DNA from: Chitinophagaceae bacterium
GTDB taxonomy: Bacteria; Bacteroidota; Bacteroidia; Chitinophagales; Chitinophagaceae
Assembly: GCA_947472635.1 (NCBI GenBank)
Contig: CANJDY010000224.1
Span: 1-5,201 of the forward strand
Direction: 5' to 3'
Length of the DNA: 5,201 nucleotides
Part shown: in pieces, positions 1 to 5,201 of the stretch
How positions within the stretch are numbered: the stretch's first letter is position 1
How the letters are laid out: each line of letters opens with the position of its first letter
Notes under the pieces: generated by a model
The model's input: only the letters and a program-made list of their open reading frames with translations
What the model was told of the DNA's origin: nothing
Databases searched by the model: none
Program-made: the position numbers and the translations under genes

Positions 1-1
1 A

Positions 2-769
2 AGTCCTGCATTTAACCCATTGGTAAGATTAACTACTTTCCCAAGCCGCCGCGCATCGGCTGCATGGGTCAATAATATACCCATTACAGCTGTGGATATC
101 AGTGCCGTAAACGGAGTATTACATAAGGTATACACATTAGTTTCCCCTCCTAGTAAATATTTATGGGATTCCATTTCTTTAAGCAGTGACCTTACTTACC
201 TCAAGGCGGCTATAATCCGGGCAGATAGCGGTGTAGTAGTAGCTGGTCAATTGCAGACTGCACTGAATACCTTTGGTGTTAATTTGACATTATTGGCTCC
301 TACCAACCTCGCATTTCAAACATTGCTGACGGGGGCTATTTATCAATCCCTAGTTTTGCAGGGAATGCCCCCAGCCACTGCCTACCCAACTGCACAATAT
401 TTAGCATCTACAACTGGTGTATTCTCTAACCCAGCATTGTTTGGTGCATTGTCTGCTCAAACTGTAAAAGGCATTGTGGTATATCATATTTTAGGCACTT
501 CCATTCCGGGTATCAGGGTATTTTCTGTCAACTTGCCAACTACCCCAACGGCTATTAAAACCCTGTTAAATGGTGCAATAGCTGCTCATCCGGGCGTTTT
601 GGCTAAGGCAACCTTTTCTGGTCCATTTGTAGGAGCTGCCACCTTTAAAGGAGCGGCTAATACTACCGCATCTAATGTGATCATCAATCCGCTCAATCCA
701 TTTGCTACCGATCAGAATTATGTCAATGGAGTGATTATGAAAATTGATCAGGTGCTTTTACCACAATAA
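2..769 (+). CDS. Fasciclin (FAS1) domain repeat protein, 3' part only
   Basis: This is a secreted or surface protein of the fasciclin/beta-Ig-H3 family, a fold associated with adhesion and matrix contacts; its exact role here is unknown. The frame is open to the left edge, so the true start lies outside; the TTG at 20 is an internal leucine codon rather than a start. The visible 255 residues begin with the tail of one FAS1 domain (about residues 24-50, ending in VNGVLHKV). A complete second FAS1 domain follows (about residues 52-255). Its hallmarks are TLLAPTNLAFQTLL (about 96-109), the YHILG segment (about 161-165) and the closing VNGVIMKIDQVLLPQ at the C-terminus. The protein ends right after that block, with no C-terminal sorting domain or anchor, so any signal peptide or lipoprotein cysteine would be in the missing N-terminus. 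A terminator follows directly, so it is the last gene of its transcript. The family call is firm; substrate and location are inferred. Confidence 0.88.
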   Translation, partial: SPAFNPLVRLTTFPSRRASAAWVNNIPITAVDISAVNGVLHKVYTLVSPPSKYLWDSISLSSDLTYLKAAIIRADSGVVVAGQLQTALNTFGVNLTLLAPTNLAFQTLLTGAIYQSLVLQGMPPATAYPTAQYLASTTGVFSNPALFGALSAQTVKGIVVYHILGTSIPGIRVFSVNLPTTPTAIKTLLNGAIAAHPGVLAKATFSGPFVGAATFKGAANTTASNVIINPLNPFATDQNYVNGVIMKIDQVLLPQ

Positions 770-792
770 ATTACTTATATACAATAATTGTT

Positions 793-828
793 AAGCGGCT
801 GGCTCTTCATTGGGTCAGCCGCTTTTAT
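793..828 (+). terminator. Rho-independent terminator of the fasciclin gene
   Basis: A perfect 9-bp GC-rich stem (AAGCGGCTG at 793-801 with CAGCCGCTT at 816-824) can extend inward through four more pairs, two of them G-T, leaving a 6-base loop TTCATT. A T-rich tail (TTTTATT) follows at once. It starts 23 bases after the fasciclin stop codon, in the right place to end that transcript and isolate the next gene. Confidence 0.85.
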
Positions 829-910
829 TGTTAATATGGTTGGGTAGAAACTGCTTTGAGTTGATTGAAGGCTGTTATCCAACATACTATTGACTGGAAT
901 CATAACTCAA

Positions 911-942
911 TTTGCTCATCTGACTTCGAAAGAATAAATTTG
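911..942 (+). promoter_or_regulatory. Bacteroidota-type sigma-A promoter for pdhB
   Basis: TTTG at 911-914, a 20-base spacer and TAAATTTG at 935-942 match the established Bacteroidota housekeeping consensus (TTTG around -33, 19-21 bases, TAnnTTTG around -7) at every defined base. Transcription would start near 948, giving a leader of roughly 70 bases before the ATG at 1020. No ribosome-binding site is visible in that leader, as usual in this phylum. Confidence 0.7.
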
Positions 943-1019
943 CATTCTATTATAGTTTATATCAATAATTTATGTGCGTCCAGCTTGGGCTCATAGTAAC
1001 CAAATAATCGTCAAAGTAT

Positions 1020-2003
1020 ATGCGACAAATTGCGTTTAGGGAAGCTTTAAGAGAAGCTATGCAGGAAGAAATGAGAAGGGATGAGCGGGTGTTTTTAATG
1101 GGAGAAGAAGTGGCAGAGTACAATGGAGCTTATAAAGTAAGCCAAGGAATGTTGGATGAATTTGGAGAAAAAAGAATCATCGATACACCGATTGCCGAAT
1201 TGGGATTTGCCGGTATCGCTGTAGGAGCAGCTCAAAATGGCTTACGTCCTATTGTAGAGTTTATGACTTGGAATTTTGCTGTTTTGCCCTTGGATCAAAT
1301 TTTAAATACAGCCTCCAAGATGTTGGCAATGAGTGGTGGACAGGTTGGATGCCCCATCGTTTTTCGCGGACCAGGCGGTAGCGCAGGTCAGTTAGGAGCC
1401 CAGCACTCTACTGCTTTTGAATCGCTATATGCCAATATCCCCGGATTAAAGGTAATCTCTGTGAGTAATCCCTATGATGCCAAAGGCTTATTAAAAAGTG
1501 CCATTCGCGACGACGATCCGGTGATGTTCATGGAATGTGAAGTATTGTATGGAGAAAAAGGGGATGTTCCCGAAGAAGAATATTTATTGCCCATCGGCAA
1601 GGCTTTTGTAAAGCGCACAGGAAAAGATGTTACCATCGTTTCATTTAATAAAATGATGAAAGTTGCCCTTGGAGCTGCTGAAGAATTGGCAAAGGAGGGA
1701 ATTGAAGCCGAAGTGATTGATTTGGCTACCATTCGTCCCTTGGATTGGTTTACAATTTTAGAAAGTGTAAAAAAGACCAATCGCCTGGTGATTGTTGAGG
1801 AACAATGGCCATTTGCCTCTGTTTCTTCTGAAATAGCGTATCGGATACAAAAAGAAGGCTTTGATTATCTTGATGCACCTATCCGCAGAATTACTTCAGT
1901 AGATGCCCCCATGCATTACGCACCTAACTTGGTGGCACTTTATTTGCCCGATATTCCAAGAACAGTGAAATTGGTGAAAGAAGTGATGTATATGCGCAAA
2001 TAA
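1020..2003 (+). CDS. pdhB: Pyruvate dehydrogenase E1 component, beta subunit
   Basis: This is the beta subunit of the thiamine-diphosphate-dependent E1 enzyme. With the alpha subunit it decarboxylates pyruvate and passes the acetyl group to lipoyl-E2, feeding acetyl-CoA to the TCA cycle; it acts in the cytoplasm. The 327 residues are full length for a bacterial E1 beta and align closely with mitochondrial PDHB from memory. Matching blocks are GEEVAEYNGAYKVSQG (29-43), KRIIDTPIAELGFAGIAVGA (51-70), VFRGPGGSAGQLGAQHS (114-130), the PGLKVISVSNPYDAKGLLKSAIRD stretch (141-164) and the C-terminal transketolase domain (about 200-320). Glu60 in IAELGF corresponds to the glutamate that activates the thiamine aminopyrimidine, and His129 in AQHS to the conserved active-site histidine. 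The ATG at 1020 fits the family N-terminus. No pdhA or E2 gene is adjacent; to my knowledge that split is common in Bacteroidota. A branched-chain 2-oxoacid E1 beta is the alternative, but the motifs favour pyruvate. Confidence 0.95.
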   Translation: MRQIAFREALREAMQEEMRRDERVFLMGEEVAEYNGAYKVSQGMLDEFGEKRIIDTPIAELGFAGIAVGAAQNGLRPIVEFMTWNFAVLPLDQILNTASKMLAMSGGQVGCPIVFRGPGGSAGQLGAQHSTAFESLYANIPGLKVISVSNPYDAKGLLKSAIRDDDPVMFMECEVLYGEKGDVPEEEYLLPIGKAFVKRTGKDVTIVSFNKMMKVALGAAEELAKEGIEAEVIDLATIRPLDWFTILESVKKTNRLVIVEEQWPFASVSSEIAYRIQKEGFDYLDAPIRRITSVDAPMHYAPNLVALYLPDIPRTVKLVKEVMYMRK

Positions 2004-2069
2004 TACCCCCTTTTTTCAGCACACTATACGAACAAAACTGGGGTAGACACCTAGCGGAATAATATTTAC

Positions 2070-2100
2070 AAGGTTCAAAACAGATGTTTTGAACCTTTTT
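2070..2100 (+). terminator. Rho-independent terminator of pdhB
   Basis: A perfect 12-bp stem (AAGGTTCAAAAC at 2070-2081 with GTTTTGAACCTT at 2086-2097) and a 4-base loop AGAT are followed by a T run that overlaps the stem end (2096-2100). It lies 66 bases past the pdhB stop. With the promoter at 911-942 it makes pdhB a likely single-gene transcript. Confidence 0.85.
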
Positions 2101-2143
2101 ATTTGAATGCTTTTTCCTTACAATGCGGCTTCCAATAGAAAAG

Positions 2144-2164
2144 TAAATGGCGAATGGTGAATGG
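2144..2164 (+). repeat. Three-copy heptamer repeat (nRAATGG)
   Basis: Three consecutive 7-base units, TAAATGG, CGAATGG and TGAATGG, share the core AATGG. The copies are imperfect and few, so this may be the remnant of a simple-sequence repeat or chance. It does not lie in a coding frame. Confidence 0.35.
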
Positions 2165-2356
2165 GTAATCCTTTGTGCCGAAAGTGGTCACAACCAGCTC
2201 CTTTACCGTGGATTAAAATATATAAAAAAATATTTTAAAAGGTATACTTTGCAATTGATTTTGTTGTATGTATTGCTTCGAAGGTATTTCCTTATAATAT
2301 TCAATTGAGTTTGATTTAATACGGGATAGGTTTAATTTGCTATTTTTTTTGTAAAT

Positions 2357-2389
2357 TTTGACAGATAGACTATTGGCATTTTAACTTTA
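2357..2389 (+). promoter_or_regulatory. Candidate promoter of the response-regulator gene
   Basis: TTTG at 2357-2360, a 21-base spacer and TAACTTTA at 2382-2389 fit the Bacteroidota promoter pattern except for the last base of the -7 element (A instead of G). Transcription would begin near 2395, about 50 bases before the ATG. The surrounding AT-rich DNA makes chance matches likely, so this is a moderate call. Confidence 0.4.
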
Positions 2390-2444
2390 TTTTCTTTTGC
2401 AAATGGGGTACTTTTTCATTCATTAAATAATTTCATAAACTAAT

Positions 2445-3608
2445 ATGGCCAACATTTTGATTATTGATGATGAGCAGTCAATCCGTAAAACCTTGTCTGA
2501 AATTTTAACTTTTGAGGGTTACAAGGTTGATGAAGCTGCCAATGGAGAGGAAGGGTTAAGGAAATTTAGCACTACAGTCTATGATCTGGTATTATGTGAT
2601 GTAAAAATGCCAAAAATGGATGGGATAGAATTTTTGGAAAGATCAAAAGCAGTTAATCCAGATGTGCCTATTATTGTAATTAGTGGCCATGGCAATATAG
2701 AAACAGCAGTAGAAGCAGTAAAAAAGGGGGCTTTTGATTTTATCAGTAAGCCACCCGACCTTAATCGACTGCTAATCACTTTAAGAAATGCATTGGACAA
2801 ACAAACGCTGGTCAAAGAAACGAAAGTGCTGAAGCGTAAGGTAGGTATGGTGAAGGAAATAATTGGCAATAGCAAGCCTATCAATTTAATAAAAGATACG
2901 ATTGAAAAAGTGGCACCCACGGGAGCCCGTGTATTAATAACTGGCGAAAATGGAGTAGGTAAGGAGTTGGTGGCACGTTGGATTCACGAAAAAAGCAACC
3001 GAAATAAAGGCCCCATGGTAGAGGTCAATTGTGCAGCAATCCCGGGAGAATTAATCGAAAGCGAATTGTTTGGACATGAAAAAGGTTCTTTTACTTCCGC
3101 CATCCGCCAGCGAATAGGTAAATTCGAACAAGCGAACGGCGGCACGCTGTTTCTCGATGAAATCGGGGATATGAGTTTGGGTGCGCAGGCGAAAGTTTTA
3201 AGAGCTTTACAGGAGGGGAAAATCACCCGGGTGGGTGCTGACAAGGATATCTCAGTAGATGTTCGTATAGTGGCAGCTACCAACAAAGACCTGTTGAAGG
3301 AGGTAGAAAATAAAAATTTTCGCCTGGATCTTTACCATCGTTTAGGAGTAATCATTATACATGTGCCGTCCCTAAATGAAAGACGGGATGACATCCCCTT
3401 ATTAATTGATTATTACCTTGAAATGATTGCTGACGAGTATGGACAATCGAAAAAAAATATTGAAAAGGATGCATTGAGGGTGCTAACCCAATATAACTGG
3501 ACAGGCAATATCAGGGAGTTGCGAAATGTGGTGGAGCGCCTGGTTATTTTATCCGGTAAAAACATTGAATTGCAAGATGTAATGACCTATGTATTGCCAA
3601 ATCAATAG
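2445..3608 (+). CDS. NtrC-family response regulator (receiver plus sigma-54 AAA+), no DNA-binding domain
   Basis: This is a cytoplasmic two-component response regulator. Residues 1-120 are a CheY-like receiver: acidic pocket D8/D9, phospho-acceptor D52 in CDVKMP, switch Ser80, and Lys102 in SKP. Residues 140-370 are a sigma-54-interaction AAA+ ATPase: Walker A GENGVGKE (167-174), ESELFGHEKG (205-214), Walker B LFLDE (235-239), sensor I in RIVAATN (274-280), the arginine-finger block FRLDLYHRL (292-300) and sensor II WTGNIRELRN (352-361). Two features are odd. The loop that contacts sigma-54 reads GSFTSA (214-219) instead of GAFTGA, and the protein stops at 387 residues, where typical NtrC proteins (about 450-470) continue into a Fis-type helix-turn-helix. 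The DNA after the stop is T-rich and codes for none. Chlamydial CtcC and Helicobacter FlgR are known regulators of similar length without that domain. No histidine kinase is adjacent, so the partner and targets are unknown. The ATG at 2445 is the natural start, since the receiver begins immediately. Confidence 0.93.
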   Translation: MANILIIDDEQSIRKTLSEILTFEGYKVDEAANGEEGLRKFSTTVYDLVLCDVKMPKMDGIEFLERSKAVNPDVPIIVISGHGNIETAVEAVKKGAFDFISKPPDLNRLLITLRNALDKQTLVKETKVLKRKVGMVKEIIGNSKPINLIKDTIEKVAPTGARVLITGENGVGKELVARWIHEKSNRNKGPMVEVNCAAIPGELIESELFGHEKGSFTSAIRQRIGKFEQANGGTLFLDEIGDMSLGAQAKVLRALQEGKITRVGADKDISVDVRIVAATNKDLLKEVENKNFRLDLYHRLGVIIIHVPSLNERRDDIPLLIDYYLEMIADEYGQSKKNIEKDALRVLTQYNWTGNIRELRNVVERLVILSGKNIELQDVMTYVLPNQ

Positions 3609-3866
3609 TTTTTTATCCATCTTTTTTTATTTTCTTTCTGCATTGGATTTATTTCCTTATCTTTTGTAAGTAATTTTTAATCTGCTGTCCTTACTTGGAT
3701 TTTATAGCAGTGTAAAGGAGCAATTATTTGCCCATTTAGCACTTACTTTAGCCAATTAAGCATATTGTTTATTGTCCTCTATATCCATGACAATCCGTTA
3801 CCCCTAACTACAATATGGATCAATGAAAACAGGTTATTTTAAAAGGGATTTGGATAAAAAATATTT

Positions 3867-3905
3867 TTCAAGGTTTTTGTTAAATCCTTGTGAAGTTATT
3901 TTTTT
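3867..3905 (+). terminator. Weak terminator-like hairpin
   Basis: TTCAAGG (3867-3873) can pair with CCTTGTGAA (3886-3894) if one base is bulged. A few further A-T pairs are possible inside after a T-T mismatch. A run of seven T follows at 3899-3905. The stem is AU-rich and the T run sits a few bases away, so efficiency is doubtful. It could end read-through from the response regulator or an unannotated small RNA. Confidence 0.2.
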
Positions 3906-4074
3906 ACTCCGGATGCTACTTTTTTCTCAGTAAAAACAACTGATTCAGCAAGTCAATTTTAGGAACAAGTCTTTTCTGATTGAATTTTGTTTTATGAGTT
4001 TTTTTGCTAAAAGTTATTTTGTCTAGTGGCGATCTAGCTGCTTGAATTATTCATTCCCCTATGTAAAATCATTT

Positions 4075-4093
4075 GTTAGGCTAATTAGCTAAC
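4075..4093. promoter_or_regulatory. Near-perfect palindrome, possible operator
   Basis: The sequence GTTAGGCTAATTAGCTAAC is an 18-base perfect inverted repeat (GTTAGCTAATTAGCTAAC) with one extra G at 4079 or 4080. Its core GCTAATTAGC is exactly self-complementary, with no loop, so it looks more like a binding site for a dimeric protein than an RNA hairpin. It lies about 80 bases ahead of the protease gene. No known regulator is assigned. Confidence 0.3.
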
Positions 4094-4174
4094 AGTACCC
4101 AATAAGATGTTTTTGGATGATATAGCTGTTTGCGATATCGTTCAAATTAAATCCGTACTTTAAAAATCGTTACA

Positions 4175-5201
4175 ATGCTATTTTTACAAAAAAAAGGTTT
4201 TTTACTTTTTGCATTTTCGCTGTCAATCTATAATTGTACAGCACAAAATTATTTTTTTGGAGATATTCCTGAAATTTCCCTTAAAGTTGCTTCTAACCAA
4301 AGAGCCATCATTCCTGCACGTTATCGCACGTTGCAGTTGAATAAGTCAGGGTTATTAAATTTTTTAACTACAGTACCTTCTGAGAAAAGCAGTTTGATTC
4401 AAAGAGGTAACCCAGTCATTGAAATACCCCTTCCTTCTGGTGGAGCTGCTAAGTTTTCTATTTGGGAAAGCTCCACTATGGAGGAAGGGTTGTCCGCAAA
4501 ATTTTCGGGCATACGTACTTTTACTGGACAGGGGATAGACGATCCTACCGCCAATATTAAATTAGACTTTACACCAGCTGGTTTTCATGCAATGATTATT
4601 TCCTCTTTGGGCGGAGCCGTTTTTATTGATCCTTATGCAAGGGGTAATACGGATATTTACATTTCATATAAAAAAACAGATTTCAAGAAGGGCACTCGTT
4701 TTTTTGAGCTTCCTGTTCTAAAGAATTTAACTGGAGCAAATAGGCCTTTGCCTATAAATGGATTATCCCGTGGAGCTTGTATGGGTGCGCAGTTAAGGGT
4801 CTATCGCCTTGCTTTGGCTGCTACTGCTGAATACACCGCTTTTCAGGGAGGAACTGTAGAAGCTGCATTGGCTGCCCAAGTCACTACCATTAACCGAGTA
4901 AATGGAGTATATGAAAGGGAAGTAGGCATACGAATGGTATTAGTTGCCAATAATAATTTATTACTTTATAAAGATGCCGCTACCGATGGCTATTCCAATA
5001 GTGATGGTGGCAGCATGTTAGCTGAAAATCAGCGTATAATAGATCTTGTTATTGGCAATGGTAATTATGATATCGGGCATGTGTTTAGCACTGGAGGTGG
5101 TGGGGTTGCAGGTTTGGGAGTAGTATGTGTAGCAGGGCTGAAAGCTAAGGGGGTAACAGGGTTAACAGTTCCTTCGGGCGATCCTTTTGATATTGATTAT
5201 G
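4175..5201 (+). CDS. Secreted reprolysin-like zinc metallopeptidase, 5' part only
   Basis: This is the N-terminal 342 residues of an exported metalloprotease of the reprolysin-like (M12B-type, metzincin) group common in Bacteroidota; the frame stays open to the right edge. A signal peptide is evident: basic QKKG (5-8), a hydrophobic core (9-18) and a likely cleavage after CTA at residue 23, before Gln24. Residues about 25-195 look like a propeptide, and a catalytic domain starts near 205 with LRVYRLALAATAEYTAFQGG. Family-like blocks continue with AAQVTTINRVNGVYEREVGI (233-252), NYDIGHVFSTGGGG (297-310) and GDPFDIDY (335-342). In relatives I recall, that last block is followed within a few residues by the zinc motif HEMGH, so the active site lies just outside and cannot be confirmed. 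Cys202, at the propeptide-catalytic boundary, could act as an inhibitory cysteine. Such proteins often carry a C-terminal type IX secretion signal, also out of view. The ATG at 4175 is chosen because the signal peptide follows it directly; no Shine-Dalgarno is present. Confidence 0.88.
   Translation, partial: MLFLQKKGFLLFAFSLSIYNCTAQNYFFGDIPEISLKVASNQRAIIPARYRTLQLNKSGLLNFLTTVPSEKSSLIQRGNPVIEIPLPSGGAAKFSIWESSTMEEGLSAKFSGIRTFTGQGIDDPTANIKLDFTPAGFHAMIISSLGGAVFIDPYARGNTDIYISYKKTDFKKGTRFFELPVLKNLTGANRPLPINGLSRGACMGAQLRVYRLALAATAEYTAFQGGTVEAALAAQVTTINRVNGVYEREVGIRMVLVANNNLLLYKDAATDGYSNSDGGSMLAENQRIIDLVIGNGNYDIGHVFSTGGGGVAGLGVVCVAGLKAKGVTGLTVPSGDPFDIDY

Larger units (their letters stand above)
2101..2444. 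other. AT-rich intergenic spacer without a gene
   Basis: I see no credible coding frame between the pdhB terminator and the response-regulator start. The left part (to about 2215) has more balanced composition and includes a short GAATGG-type repeat. From about 2215 onward it is very rich in A and T, including runs such as TATATAAAAAAATATTTT. The last 90 bases hold the likely promoter of the downstream regulator. Confidence 0.6.
3609..4174. other. Long T-rich intergenic spacer without a convincing gene
   Basis: These 566 bases carry no ORF with recognisable protein features. T runs are abundant on the plus strand (for example 3627-3633 and 3899-3905). No strong terminator follows the response regulator directly. 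The stretch contains a weak hairpin with a T run near 3867-3905 and a near-perfect palindrome near 4075-4093. The promoter of the downstream protease gene should lie here, but I found no site that fits the TAnnTTTG consensus well. The best nearby match (TACTTTAA at 4156-4163) is poor and too close to the start codon. Confidence 0.6.

Noticed and set aside
20..22. TTG as a start codon for the fasciclin protein.
   Set aside because: The frame is open to the left edge, and the protein from this point begins inside an earlier FAS1 domain with no signal peptide, so the gene starts outside the window.
1472..1780. A 102-codon minus-strand ORF inside pdhB.
   Set aside because: It lies antisense to a highly conserved coding region and its translation has no recognisable domain; the same holds for the minus-strand frames at 2579-2920 and 2984-3286 inside the response regulator.
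2004..2045. Inverted repeat TACCCC (2004-2009) and GGGGTA (2040-2045) just after the pdhB stop.
   Set aside because: The loop would be 30 bases and no T run follows the second arm; a much stronger terminator lies just downstream.
2236..2250. TATACTTTGC as a -7 promoter element upstream of the response regulator.
   Set aside because: The TA and TTTG parts are separated by three bases instead of two, and the site lies about 200 bases from the start codon; the candidate at 2357-2389 fits better.
3823..3933. A 36-codon plus-strand ORF beginning MKTGYFKRDL in the long spacer.
   Set aside because: It is short and rich in Phe, Leu and Lys, as expected of translated AT-rich noncoding DNA. It overlaps a hairpin with a T run and resembles no family I know.
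1..5201. A defence system, CRISPR array or mobile element.
   Set aside because: No transposase, integrase, direct-repeat array, tRNA target or defence-type domain is visible; all four genes belong to ordinary Bacteroidota families.

Overview
The window reads as a chromosomal segment of a member of the Bacteroidota, most likely Chitinophagaceae or a close relative. Four things point there. The intergenic DNA is AT-rich. The genes lack Shine-Dalgarno sequences and have A/T-rich leaders instead. A textbook Bacteroidota promoter (TTTG, 20 bases, TAAATTTG) lies ahead of one gene. The gene families themselves (tandem fasciclin protein, stand-alone pdhB, NtrC-type regulator without a DNA-binding domain, secreted reprolysin-like protease) are typical of that phylum. 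The family-level placement is inference from protein resemblance, not a database result.

All genes lie on the plus strand, and the gaps between them are wide. From left to right: (1) the C-terminal part of a secreted or surface fasciclin (FAS1) repeat protein, cut by the left edge and closed by a strong hairpin terminator; (2) a complete pyruvate dehydrogenase E1 beta gene with its own promoter and terminator, so probably a single-gene transcription unit; (3) an AT-rich spacer of about 340 bases after that terminator, holding a small heptamer repeat and a plausible promoter; (4) a complete response regulator with receiver and sigma-54 AAA+ domains but no C-terminal helix-turn-helix; (5) a gene-poor, T-rich spacer of about 570 bases with a near-perfect palindrome and a weak terminator-like hairpin; (6) the N-terminal 342 residues of a secreted reprolysin-like metallopeptidase, cut by the right edge just before its expected zinc-binding motif.

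Nothing suggests that the four genes form one operon or pathway. They look like separate units: one housekeeping gene of central carbon metabolism, one orphan regulator and two exported proteins. I saw no mobile element, CRISPR array, tRNA or rRNA. The most unusual item is the regulator. It lacks a DNA-binding domain and carries GSFTSA in place of the GAFTGA loop that normally contacts sigma-54. No clearly new multi-gene system is visible.
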